18,220 nt of DNA, from contig JAZNIJ010000142.1 of the NCBI GenBank assembly GCA_045577455.1, positions 1-18,220 of the forward strand, read 5' to 3'. Both the position numbers and the translations under genes were made by a program. Under the pieces are notes generated by a model that had not been told where the DNA came from, ran no database searches, and saw only the letters and a program-made list of their open reading frames with translations. The DNA comes from SIG653 sp045577455. GTDB taxonomy: Bacteria; Bacillota; Clostridia; Oscillospirales; CAG-382. Shown in pieces: positions 1 through 6,523 of this stretch (its first letter is position 1; each line of letters starts with the position of its first letter).

Positions 1-1
1 G

Positions 2-31
2 CTTGATGATTTGGATGAAGCTGTTGAATAA
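2..31 (+). CDS. C-terminal end of an unidentified gene (partial)
   Basis: An open frame enters from the left edge and reads LDDLDEAVE before a TAA stop at 29-31. Only nine residues are visible, so the product cannot be named. An acidic tail followed 50 bp later by a strong terminator fits a real gene end. In many Clostridia the gene before spoIIID encodes an M23 peptidase of the SpoIIQ type, but nothing in these residues tests that. Confidence 0.35.
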   Translation, partial: LDDLDEAVE

Positions 32-80
32 GAATGAGGCATGTGCCGTTAAGTCCACTGTATTTCTCTAAATATTTACG

Positions 81-114
81 AGCAGGCAGTCCGCAGACTG
101 TCTGCTGTTTTATT
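81..114 (+). terminator. Rho-independent terminator before spoIIID
   Basis: Arms at 81-91 and 96-106 (AGCAGGCAGTC and GACTGTCTGCT) pair over 11 bp with one G-U pair around a CGCA loop, followed by GTTTTATT. It would end transcription of the gene that stops at position 31. Confidence 0.85.
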
Positions 115-135
115 ACCTTGCATCTGCAAATAAGA

Positions 136-163
136 CATATCCCTCTGCCTCCTCGCATATATT
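136..163 (+). promoter_or_regulatory. Possible sigma-E-type promoter for the spoIIID remnant
   Basis: CATAT at 136-140 and CATATATT at 156-163, separated by 15 bp, resemble the -35 and -10 elements of mother-cell sigma-E promoters. spoIIID is a known sigma-E target in Bacillus, which fits. The region is AT-rich, so a chance match is possible. Confidence 0.35.
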
Positions 164-197
164 TTAATTAGATTATATACATTGGGAGGCAATATGT

Positions 198-329
198 GTG
201 AGATGTTACATTGAAGAGAGAACTATCGAGCTTGCAAACTATATTATAAAAAACAAATGTACCGTAAGGGATGCCGCCAAACGCTTTGGCATTTCAAAAT
301 CTACGGTACATACAGTGAGAGTAACATAG
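198..329 (+). pseudogene. spoIIID: Truncated spoIIID (sporulation transcription factor, N-terminal half)
   Basis: SpoIIID is a small helix-turn-helix DNA-binding regulator of the mother cell during sporulation, normally about 80-93 residues. Here a GTG start at 198, 8 bp after GGGAGG (184-189), opens a frame beginning RCYIEERTIELANYI and continuing through a helix-turn-helix with RDAAKRFGISKSTVH. This matches the first 38 residues of the family. The family then continues with KD-VTERLP and a basic C-terminal region. Here the codon for His (309-311) is the first codon of dispersed-repeat copy 1, and the frame reads only TVRVT before a TAG at 327-329. No C-terminal half was found elsewhere in the window. 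A 43-residue product would lack about half the protein and is unlikely to work normally. An intact copy may exist elsewhere in the genome. Confidence 0.75.
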
Positions 330-515
330 AAACTTTTTATATCGAAGTGGCGTAATGATGCGCCTTTCGGGGATTTTACAATATTTATAATCTTTCGAAA
401 ACATCCGTATATAAATCAAGAACTCAAAAATCCTAAAAACCGCTTAAATAGTGGCTTTCAGGATTTTTCTTGTTTCAGTCTTGCTCTGTCTGTATTAAAA
501 TTTTGAGATGTAATC
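309..515 (+). repeat. Dispersed repeat, copy 1 (47-bp invariant core plus hairpin tail)
   Basis: The core (309-355) begins CATACAGTGAGAG and ends GAAGTGGCGTAA. It is identical base for base to 2692-2738 and 16870-16916. After the core this copy stays similar to copy 2 for about 160 bp: a GATGCGCC-TTTCGG stretch, a hairpin at 426-468, and TTGCTCTGTCTGT at 481-493. Before the core there is no similarity to the other copies, because spoIIID sequence is joined directly to it. No transposase or terminal inverted repeat is visible. GGCG and CGCC just after the core could form a small 4-bp stem. Confidence 0.8.
426..468. terminator. Hairpin in repeat copy 1; probable terminator for fic
   Basis: AAAAATCCTAAAAACC (426-441) pairs imperfectly with GGCTTTCAGGATTTTT (453-468). 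A and T tracts on both sides allow function on either strand. Read on the minus strand it lies about 60 bp after the fic stop codon and would serve as its terminator. The left arm carries changes that weaken the stem relative to copy 2. Confidence 0.6.
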
Positions 516-525
516 GAACGCAGTT

Positions 526-1629
526 TTATTCGTTGATTTTTGAGATAATCTGTTTCTCGTTCTTTCTTGAAAAACTACTAAGCGAATATGAGCGTATTCT
601 CTCCTTTACAATATTTGGTATCAAAAAACCATTTGAAGTTAGTTTTGCACAGCGATTGATAATGGTTTTATTTGTACACCCAAGTTTTTTGCTTACTTCT
701 ATAGGCGTAAATTCAAACATACGATTTTTAAGAAGATACACCAATAAATCTTTTTCTTTTGTATTCAAATATGATATACTGCCATCCAATTCATCCTCGG
801 TAGATGCTTTTGATAATTCACAGACCTTATTTGAATATAACTCCATCATACGAAGAAAATAATTAATCCAGATTTCAGGATGTGGCGGATTTTCTCTGCC
901 GGAATAGTAAAGTGCAGGTAACCCCATTTGCAGTGATGCGTAGTATTCATCAGGGTCATATGCAAAATATTCTTCTAAAGAACCTATTCCGTTAAATCCG
1001 TACCCATACAAATCGAGTATATAACCAGACATCAATCTTGCAGTACGACCATTACCATCTTCAAAAGGATGTATTGTAACCAACTGATAATGCACAACTG
1101 CCGCAATAATAAGTGGGTGGTCATCAGTTGTATTTACATATTCTACAAGTTCATTAATAAGTGACGGGATTTCTGTATATTCCGGCGGTATATATTCAGG
1201 GGTTCCGCTTTCTGAATCATATACAGCAAATAACATTCCGGCAGGCATTTCCCCCCTGAACCCTATTTTCTCCTTTGAAGCACCTTTTAGAGCCATCGCC
1301 TGAACGTCCAACAGAAGTTCCCTGGAAAAAGGTGTTTTTAATTTTAATTTTTCTTCAAGCAGATTAAGAGCAAGAAAATAATTTCGCACCTCCTGCTCAG
1401 GTTTCAAGAAATGCTTATGTTCATCTCGTTCCATTGCCTCGTTTGCCTGTGCCTCGGTTAATGGATTTCCTTCAATTTTGTTCGATGCATATGAACTTTT
1501 TTTCTTGGAGTTTTTTCTGAGTCTGTTTTTTGTTACTTGTGGCAATTCAATTGTTCTAATAGAAAAACGATTTTCATCAATAGCAGATATCTTTTTTAGA
1601 ATGTCATTGGTTATAGTAACCTTTATCAT
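526..1629 (-). CDS. Fic/DOC family protein with C-terminal winged helix (predicted AMP transferase)
   Basis: Fic proteins usually transfer AMP from ATP to a hydroxyl side chain of a target protein. The catalytic motif HPFEDGNGRTAR is complete at residues 187-198 of 367 (H187 is the catalytic histidine). A class II N-terminal inhibitory motif, S49-N-K-I-E53-G54, matches (S/T)xxxE(G/N); its glutamate normally blocks productive ATP binding. Residues 310-355 look like a winged helix-turn-helix (PIEVSKKLGCTNKTIINRC), common in this family and possibly used for DNA binding or autoregulation. The ATG at 1629 is preferred because AAAGGA lies about 8 bp before it and a TATAAT lies at 1660-1665. An upstream ATG at 1689 would add 20 unlike residues and overlap the promoter. 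The gene diverges from the sigma-like gene at 1780. The target protein is unknown. Confidence 0.9.
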   Translation of the reverse strand: MIKVTITNDILKKISAIDENRFSIRTIELPQVTKNRLRKNSKKKSSYASNKIEGNPLTEAQANEAMERDEHKHFLKPEQEVRNYFLALNLLEEKLKLKTPFSRELLLDVQAMALKGASKEKIGFRGEMPAGMLFAVYDSESGTPEYIPPEYTEIPSLINELVEYVNTTDDHPLIIAAVVHYQLVTIHPFEDGNGRTARLMSGYILDLYGYGFNGIGSLEEYFAYDPDEYYASLQMGLPALYYSGRENPPHPEIWINYFLRMMELYSNKVCELSKASTEDELDGSISYLNTKEKDLLVYLLKNRMFEFTPIEVSKKLGCTNKTIINRCAKLTSNGFLIPNIVKERIRSYSLSSFSRKNEKQIISKINE

Positions 1630-1659
1630 AAAATCATTCCTTTGCTTTTTGATAACTAT

Positions 1660-1688
1660 ATTATACCATAAGGAAAATAAAAATTCCA
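1660..1688 (-). promoter_or_regulatory. Predicted sigma-A promoter of the fic gene
   Basis: On the minus strand TATAAT sits at 1665-1660 in the context GGTATAATAT. The expected -35 position (1683-1688) reads TGGAAT, a poor match to TTGACA, so the promoter may be weak or activator-dependent. The leader would be about 24 nt. Confidence 0.5.
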
Positions 1689-1730
1689 CTATTTTTACAT
1701 TATTTTTTCACTATTTTTCATTATTTAATT
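1687..1730. repeat. Two-unit 22-bp tandem repeat between divergent genes (candidate operator)
   Basis: Units at 1687-1708 and 1709-1730 both begin CACTATTTTT and continue with an ATTATTT motif. The 22-bp period equals about two helical turns, so the two sites face the same side of the DNA. The array overlaps the fic -35 region and the -35 of the sigma-like gene. Either neighbour, both with predicted DNA-binding domains, could bind it. The sequence is AT-rich, which lowers confidence. Confidence 0.4.
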
Positions 1731-1757
1731 GTCGACATAAGCATTTTCCTGTAAAAT
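1729..1757 (+). promoter_or_regulatory. Predicted promoter of the sigma-like gene
   Basis: TTGTCG at 1729-1734 and TAAAAT at 1752-1757 are separated by 17 bp. An AGGAGGT ribosome binding site at 1764-1770 follows, 9 bp before the ATG at 1780. Confidence 0.5.
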
Positions 1758-1779
1758 TATATCAGGAGGTGCATAAAAT

Positions 1780-2556
1780 ATGCAATTAAATTTAGAAAAA
1801 ATCGTCTGGTTTAATAAACCGAAAAAACAAGAAAAACTTACTGCTACATTAGGAAGTAATCAAAAACTGTTTTTGAGCGATCCACTGCGCAATCAATTAC
1901 CCGAAAATATTCAATTCGGGTTTGATGCCAGTTCACGAACGCTGGTTATTGCCGAATCAGAGAACCCACGGGACAAAAAGTGTAAAAACGGAATGGTATT
2001 TGGATTGGTAGATGAAATCCTGGCAACAGGAATGAAATTACCTATATGTTTTGAGTTTGAATATGATGAATCAAGCAAACTGTGGGCGGGTCAAGTTGTA
2101 CTTAGGAAGAAAAAGCAAGAGTATGATTTGGATCAAGTGCTGGCACTTTATAAACCGATTTCAGACAAATTATTTGTTCAAATCGGAAAAACTACACCTA
2201 AAGAAGACCGACGGCAAATTATTGCTCTTGTAATTTGCGAAGCAGTAAAGGAATATACACCTGCATTTGGTGACTTTGAAAAGTTCATTACTAATCGTGC
2301 CAAAGAATCGCTTAAGTTGAAAAATAGACATTATGTAAAATATAATATGGATAAATCGATGGATGCATCTTTGAATGATGACAGTAACGACAGTTTTAAT
2401 TTATATTCTGTGAATAGCTTAATTGATTCTGGTTATTTACGAGCCGAAAACAGAATTGCGGAAGAACAATTTGAGCAACAACTTAGCAAAAATGAGTCTA
2501 ATGTTTTGGTGCTTTTAAAGAAAAGATTAACAATTTCTGAAATTGCACAGAAATAA
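1780..2556 (+). CDS. Putative AbrB-like/sigma-70-like regulatory protein, possibly truncated by a stop codon
   Basis: I do not recognise a named family. Residues 1-115 look beta-rich, with TLGSNQKLFLSDPLRNQL followed by a hydrophobic strand (TLVIAES), the pattern of an AbrB/MraZ-like domain. Residues 125-200 are helical and include FEKFITNRAKESLKLKNR, resembling sigma-70 region 2. The last residues, LLKKRLTISEIAQK, look like the first half of a region-4 helix-turn-helix. The frame then hits TAA (2554-2556) but continues sensibly as EISEEKVKFLAKAV to a second stop at 2626-2628, so the 258-residue product appears to have lost its recognition helix. The start is well supported: AGGAGGT at 1764-1770. 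It diverges from fic and is followed by repeat copy 2. A role as a regulator is inferred; the domain calls are from pattern only. Confidence 0.6.
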   Translation: MQLNLEKIVWFNKPKKQEKLTATLGSNQKLFLSDPLRNQLPENIQFGFDASSRTLVIAESENPRDKKCKNGMVFGLVDEILATGMKLPICFEFEYDESSKLWAGQVVLRKKKQEYDLDQVLALYKPISDKLFVQIGKTTPKEDRRQIIALVICEAVKEYTPAFGDFEKFITNRAKESLKLKNRHYVKYNMDKSMDASLNDDSNDSFNLYSVNSLIDSGYLRAENRIAEEQFEQQLSKNESNVLVLLKKRLTISEIAQK

Positions 2557-2628
2557 GAGATTTCAGAAGAAAAAGTTAAGTTTTTGGCAAAAGCTGTCGC
2601 AACGAAGCGAAAACAATTTTTCTCGTAA
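2557..2628 (+). pseudogene. In-frame 3' remainder of the sigma-like gene after a premature stop
   Basis: After the TAA at 2554-2556 the same frame runs 23 more codons to TAA at 2626-2628. The residues EISEEKVKFLAKAVATK complete a typical helix-turn-helix (ISEIAQK-x-EISEEKVKFL). A single change from TTA (Leu) to TAA would explain the break. A sequencing or assembly error is an equal possibility. Confidence 0.5.
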
Positions 2629-2875
2629 ACCCTTTAATAGCGTGGCTTTGCGCTATTCGACAAAAAACTTTCTATTTCGCGCTATTCCGACCATACAGTG
2701 AGAGTAACATAGAAACTTTTTATATCGAAGTGGCGTAATGATGCGCCTTTCGGCGATTTTACAATTTTCGAAATCTTTCGCGCACATCTTAATAAAAATG
2801 GAAAATTCAAAAATCCTGAAAGCCAGTATTTATGCGACTTTCAGGATTTTGTCATTTCAGTCTTGCTTTGTCTGT
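2629..2875 (+). repeat. Dispersed repeat, copy 2 (longest copy)
   Basis: The core at 2692-2738 is identical to the other two copies. The 63 bp before it (2629-2691) align without gaps to 16807-16869 of copy 3 at roughly two-thirds identity by eye. The sequence after the core matches copy 1 through the hairpin (2809-2850) and TTGCTTTGTCTGT (2863-2875). A perfect 7-bp inverted repeat, AATAGCG (2636-2642) and CGCTATT (2651-2657), lies in the left part. Confidence 0.8.
2809..2850. terminator. Hairpin in repeat copy 2; probable terminator for the minus-strand amylase
   Basis: AAAAATCCTGAAAG (2809-2822) pairs with CTTTCAGGATTTT (2838-2850): a stem of about 13 bp with A/T tracts on both sides. It lies 80 bp after the stop codon of the minus-strand amylase and could also stop plus-strand transcripts from the sigma-like gene. 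Confidence 0.75.
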
Positions 2876-2929
2876 ATTGAATTTTTAAGATATGGTCAAA
2901 TGCATTTTCAGAAAGTCAAAATGTATGCT

Positions 2930-4576
2930 TTATCTGAAACTTTCAACCCATGTCACCAAAGAATCATGATAGACATTTTCCATAACATCTTTTCTCATCT
3001 GCTCTGTAACAGGTCCGTTGCACTTCATTTTTTCTATTATTGCACTCTGAAGCTCTTCAACCGTCATTTCTTCATATGGTTTGTTTTGAGTTAAATTTAA
3101 ATTTGCCTCATCTTCAATAATAACAGACAACTCCTCTTTTTGGGGCTCAAATACTTCCTTCGGAATTTCTGGGATTATTATTTTATCCTCAATATTAAGT
3201 TCAATTGGTTGCACTTTTTTATCCGCCATTTCGTCTGGCAGCCAGATTTCCCCCGAATTTGCTTTTGCATTCACACATATACATCCGTCTTTTGCGGATA
3301 TATGCTCGCCATAAAGTGCGCCAACATACTCTTTCGCATTTGCGGCAGGAAGGAGCATCTCAAAATCTTCATCGCTGTTATTTACAGTTACAATCACAGA
3401 TTCTCCGTCAAAATCTCTTGAAAAGGCATATTGACCATTTGTTAAGAGGAGTTCTTTATAGCTTCCGTACGATAATGCTTTTGTTTTTGAGCGTATTTCA
3501 CCGAGTTTTGAAATAAGATTTGTGAAATTATTGTTTAGGATAGCATCCTTATATTGTTCAAAGGAAACAGCGGGTCTTAAAGAATCATCCGAGCCTTTCT
3601 GCTTTTCTCCTTCAATTCCGAATTCAGAGCCATAATATACAGACGGAACACCCGGGAGAGTATACAGAAGAATATGAACAGGGACAAAGTGTCTTTTGTT
3701 GTTTAGCTTTGTGTAAATTCGTTCCACATCGTGATTATCAACAAAATTGTATAGCTTTAATCCGTCAGGACGGTTGCCGCCCATCACATACAAGCGTTTT
3801 ACAGTATGTGCGATTTCGAAATAGTTGTGGTCGTTATGTCCTGAATACAGCGCCTTGTGCAAATGATAGTTTGTAACAGAATGCAGGGTATCGCCGTTAA
3901 CCCAGCGAATATAATCGCCATGTATAACTTCTCCCATCAACCATAAATCAGGCTTCACTTCATTTGCCACCTTGCGCATCATCTGCATATAACTAAAATC
4001 AAGAACGTCAGCAGCATCCAAACGAATTCCGTCTATATCAAACTCTTTGACCCAAAAACGAATGACATCACTGATATAATTCCTCACTTCTGAGTTATGC
4101 TGGTTCAACCTGGCAAGCAGATTATATCCTCCCCAGTTATCATAAGAAAATCCATCATTATATTCATTATTCCCATTAAAATTAACATTGCAATACCAAT
4201 CTTTGTATTGCGATGATTCTCTGTTTTTCTTAATATCTGAAAAGGCAAAAAAATCTCTGCCTGTATGATTAAAGACACCGTCTAATATTACCCTAATTCC
4301 CTGTTTGTGGCATTCGGCAACAAAATTAGCCAAATCCTCATTGGTGCCAAGTCTTGAATCCAACTTCTTATAATCTGTTGTTTCATAACCATGCCCTACC
4401 GATTCAAAAAGCGGACCAATATATAAAGCATTAAATCCAAGGCTCTTTATCTCAGATATAAACGGAATCAAAGTGTTTAGCCTGTGCTCTACCTTATTGT
4501 AAAAGTTTTGTTTTTCTGCCCCTGTCATACCCAGGGGATATATATGATAAAATATTGCCTCATCATACCATGCCAT
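2930..4576 (-). CDS. Cytoplasmic GH13 alpha-amylase family glycosidase with C-terminal extension
   Basis: A 548-residue (alpha/beta)8 enzyme of glycoside hydrolase family 13, expected to hydrolyse alpha-1,4 bonds of maltodextrins or glycogen. Conserved regions in order: DGVFNH (99-104), DGIRLD with nucleophile D187, MGEVIHG with acid/base E216, and FVDNHD with transition-state stabiliser D283. YYGSEFGIEG follows near 314-323. There is no signal peptide; the chain starts MAWYDEAIFYHIYPLG. After the barrel and a beta-sheet domain ending near residue 450, about 95 residues form an acidic linker rich in E, P and I followed by a predicted helical segment ending TWVESFR, which is unusual for the family. 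The ATG has AAGAGG 7 bp upstream. It lies downstream of malQ on the same strand but 321 bp away with its own promoter, so it is probably separate. Exact specificity (amylase, maltogenic amylase, glucosidase) cannot be read from sequence. Confidence 0.88.
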   Translation of the reverse strand: MAWYDEAIFYHIYPLGMTGAEKQNFYNKVEHRLNTLIPFISEIKSLGFNALYIGPLFESVGHGYETTDYKKLDSRLGTNEDLANFVAECHKQGIRVILDGVFNHTGRDFFAFSDIKKNRESSQYKDWYCNVNFNGNNEYNDGFSYDNWGGYNLLARLNQHNSEVRNYISDVIRFWVKEFDIDGIRLDAADVLDFSYMQMMRKVANEVKPDLWLMGEVIHGDYIRWVNGDTLHSVTNYHLHKALYSGHNDHNYFEIAHTVKRLYVMGGNRPDGLKLYNFVDNHDVERIYTKLNNKRHFVPVHILLYTLPGVPSVYYGSEFGIEGEKQKGSDDSLRPAVSFEQYKDAILNNNFTNLISKLGEIRSKTKALSYGSYKELLLTNGQYAFSRDFDGESVIVTVNNSDEDFEMLLPAANAKEYVGALYGEHISAKDGCICVNAKANSGEIWLPDEMADKKVQPIELNIEDKIIIPEIPKEVFEPQKEELSVIIEDEANLNLTQNKPYEEMTVEELQSAIIEKMKCNGPVTEQMRKDVMENVYHDSLVTWVESFR

Positions 4577-4598
4577 ATGTAATCCTCTTATTTATTAA

Positions 4599-4626
4599 AT
4601 TATATGCCTATTTTGCTCACTGCAAA
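4599..4626 (-). promoter_or_regulatory. Predicted promoter of the minus-strand amylase
   Basis: On the minus strand TTTGCA (4626-4621) and TATAAT (4604-4599) are 16 bp apart, just upstream of the AAGAGG ribosome binding site. The -10 is a full match; the -35 matches four of six bases. Confidence 0.5.
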
Positions 4627-4631
4627 ACAAA

Positions 4632-4668
4632 TTTCATATGTATAATTATATTACAAATATATATGAAA
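4632..4668. promoter_or_regulatory. Inverted repeat upstream of the amylase promoter (candidate operator)
   Basis: TTTCATAT (4632-4639) and ATATGAAA (4661-4668) form perfect 8-bp arms, with partial pairing continuing inward. The site lies immediately upstream of the amylase -35, where an activator could bind. It is very AT-rich. Confidence 0.35.
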
Positions 4669-4865
4669 ATCAAATAGGTATTTGCTTTGTTATTGATTAT
4701 ATAGTTTACTTGGTTGTTATGCACACACGAGGATAGAACTTTTCAAAATCACGTTTTCTCAAATGGAATGACGAGGGCTTATGATGTGACGGAAAAAATT
4801 AAAAAGTGAGTGCGATAAAACTATGCTCTAAAATACATCTAACCCACTTGAAATATTAGGTATGT
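4669..4865. other. Intergenic stretch without a recognised feature
   Basis: No convincing gene, RNA or repeat is visible in this part of the spacer between malQ and the amylase. Open frames are short and lack ribosome binding sites. Confidence 0.6.
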
Positions 4866-4901
4866 ATAAAAATTAAAGTTAGTCGGTGGTCTTGACTTTA
4901 A
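4866..4901 (-). terminator. Weak terminator at the end of malQ
   Basis: On the minus strand TTAAAGT (4901-4895, overlapping the malQ stop codon) pairs with ACTTTAA (4879-4873) across a 15-nt loop, followed by TTTTTAT. The stem is only 7 bp of mostly A-T pairs, so some read-through is likely. Confidence 0.4.
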
Positions 4902-6331
4902 ACTCTTGAATAAAGCTCGTTTAAACGGCGATATTTTGATTTGTCAATGCTGTCGAGTTGTTCTTTTGTTATTCTGTATCCCCAGTTTCCCTCGGCTTTG
5001 CCAGGGGTGTTTAGCCGTGTGTCAGAGCCATAGCCCAACAAATCTTGAATCGGCATAATAACCAGCCCTGCGTGAGATGCAAGCATAGTACGGATTATGG
5101 CATCGCAGCCTTTTTCCCAAGATTCTTCTTTATGGCCGCAATACTCAAGCATATTGCGTCTGGTTTTGTCATCAAGCTCCCACAGATATCCAAGCAAAGT
5201 GTTGTTATCATGGTTTCCTGTATACGCTACACATTGATTTGGGTAGTTATGGGGAAGATGAGGGGAATTTTTGTCGCCCATAAATGCAAATTGGAAGACT
5301 TTCATACCGGGGAAGTCGCTCATTTTGAGAAGTTTAACCACGTCTTCGGTGATAAGACCTAAATCTTCTGCAATTATCATTGTATCAGTTGAGTTTTCCT
5401 TGATTGCATCAATCAGTTTCATGCCGGGACCTTTGGTCATAAAACCTTCTTTTGCTGATTTTGCTGAAAAGGGAACTTCCCAAAAGGATTCAATGGCCCT
5501 GAAATGGTCAATTCTAATCCCATCAAACATTGTTGCTGTATGGGATATTCTATCTTTCCACCAGCTGAAACCATCTGTTTCCATTGCTTTCCAATCGTAT
5601 ATGGGATTTCCCCAAAGCTGGCCGTCTGCTGAAAAATAATCAGGCGGAACTCCGGCAACAGTAACAGGCAAATTGTCTTCACCAAGTTTAAAAAGATGTT
5701 TATCTGCCCACACATCGCTGCTGTCAAGGGCAACATAAATAGGCATATCGCCAATAATTTTTATACCTTTGCTGTTTGCGTATTTTCTTATTTCTTCCCA
5801 CTGTGTAAAAAACTCATATTGGATAAATTTCCACATAAATAAGTTTTCGTCTTTATAATTCTCACTTTCCCATTTATACCATGGTTTATCGGCGTTTGAA
5901 TTTTTAATCGCCATAAATTTACAAAAGTTCTCAATATAAGGATTTTGAACTACAAAGTTTTCAATATCTGGTTTATTGGTAGCTCGGCTTGCTGCAATCT
6001 TTAAAATTGCCAGTCTTTCGTTATATAAACGCTCATATTCGCACACATAAGGAGTATGTTGTTTTTGAGCGATAAGCTCATCTTTAGTCAATAGACCCTT
6101 GTTATGTAGGATTTCCAAGCTAATAAAATAGGGATTTCCAGCAAAGGATGATGCCGACTTATAGGGGGAATTACATTCATCCGATGGACAAAACGGCAAT
6201 ACCTGCCAATAAGAATAGCCGCAATCGGCCAAAAAATCAATAAATAATTTTGCCTGCGGACCAAAGTCGCCAATTGAATAATCTCCAAACAATGAGGATA
6301 TATGCATCAAAATACCACTTTTTCTTTCCAA
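4898..6331 (-). CDS. malQ: 4-alpha-glucanotransferase (amylomaltase, GH77)
   Basis: MalQ moves alpha-1,4-glucan segments between maltodextrin chains and releases glucose, making short dextrins usable by phosphorylase. The N-terminus ERKSGILMHISSLFGDYSIG and SPYKSASSFAGNPYF (56-70) are typical. Catalytic residues fall in GIRIDHFRA (nucleophile D275), IAEDLG (acid/base E322) and TGNHDNNT (D375). LNTPGKAEGNWGYR (440-453) is the usual C-terminal signature. The length of 477 residues is normal for the family. I chose the TTG at 6331 because AAAGGGG lies about 10 bp upstream and family members start at this point. An in-frame ATG at 6358 lacks a ribosome binding site and sits on top of the -10. The gene is divergent from glgB, sharing a 192-bp spacer, and is read towards the amylase at 4576. 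Confidence 0.95.
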   Translation of the reverse strand: MERKSGILMHISSLFGDYSIGDFGPQAKLFIDFLADCGYSYWQVLPFCPSDECNSPYKSASSFAGNPYFISLEILHNKGLLTKDELIAQKQHTPYVCEYERLYNERLAILKIAASRATNKPDIENFVVQNPYIENFCKFMAIKNSNADKPWYKWESENYKDENLFMWKFIQYEFFTQWEEIRKYANSKGIKIIGDMPIYVALDSSDVWADKHLFKLGEDNLPVTVAGVPPDYFSADGQLWGNPIYDWKAMETDGFSWWKDRISHTATMFDGIRIDHFRAIESFWEVPFSAKSAKEGFMTKGPGMKLIDAIKENSTDTMIIAEDLGLITEDVVKLLKMSDFPGMKVFQFAFMGDKNSPHLPHNYPNQCVAYTGNHDNNTLLGYLWELDDKTRRNMLEYCGHKEESWEKGCDAIIRTMLASHAGLVIMPIQDLLGYGSDTRLNTPGKAEGNWGYRITKEQLDSIDKSKYRRLNELYSRV

Positions 6332-6369
6332 GTAAATTACATCCCCTTTAGTAAACATAAATTATAAAC

Positions 6370-6398
6370 ATTTTATCACATATTGGCAGGTTTTTCAA
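6370..6398 (-). promoter_or_regulatory. Predicted malQ promoter
   Basis: On the minus strand TTGAAA (6398-6393) and TAAAAT (6375-6370) are separated by 17 bp. A second possible -10, TATAAT, lies at 6366-6361 but has no good -35. Confidence 0.55.
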
Positions 6399-6412
6399 TA
6401 AAAAATTTGAAC

Positions 6413-6473
6413 AAAAAGCATTTTTTTTTTGGATTTCGGAAAAGCATCTTATCCTTGACAAAAAAAGCCTTTT
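6413..6473. promoter_or_regulatory. Three related AAAAGC(A/C)T(T/C)TT motifs upstream of and inside the glgB promoter
   Basis: AAAAGCATTTT near 6414, AAAAGCATCTT near 6440 and AAAAGCCTTTT near 6463 are nearly self-complementary and lie 26 and 23 bp apart. The third sits between the -35 and -10 of the glgB promoter, a classic repressor position. A ten-T run follows the first motif. This may be a carbohydrate-response operator array, or just an AT-rich coincidence. Confidence 0.3.
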
Positions 6474-6483
6474 GGTGTATAAT
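6455..6483 (+). promoter_or_regulatory. Full-consensus sigma-A promoter of the glg operon
   Basis: TTGACA at 6455-6460 and TATAAT at 6478-6483 match consensus at all twelve bases with an ideal 17-bp spacer. The start of transcription should be near 6490. Such a promoter would be strong in growing cells unless it is repressed. The ribosome binding site AAGGGGAG (6509-6516) follows. Confidence 0.9.
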
Positions 6484-6523
6484 TTTAGCAAGAAAAGGAA
6501 GATGCACTAAGGGGAGATTCTTT

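Noticed and set aside
309..355. Insertion sequence end for the 47-bp core
   Set aside because: No transposase, terminal inverted repeats or target duplications are visible at any copy; left as a repeat of unknown type.
470..862. 130-residue plus-strand open frame
   Set aside because: It starts inside the repeat hairpin and runs antisense to the conserved fic coding region, with no ribosome binding site.
1630..1689. Longer fic start at 1689
   Set aside because: The added residues overlap the -10 region and have no ribosome binding site; the ATG at 1629 does.
309..2738. CRISPR array based on the identical 47-bp repeats
   Set aside because: Only three copies, separated by 2.3 and 14 kb of genes, with no spacer structure or cas genes.
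6383..6523. Upstream in-frame extension of glgB
   Set aside because: It would run through the full-consensus promoter and adds residues unlike branching enzymes; the ATG at 6524 has a strong ribosome binding site.
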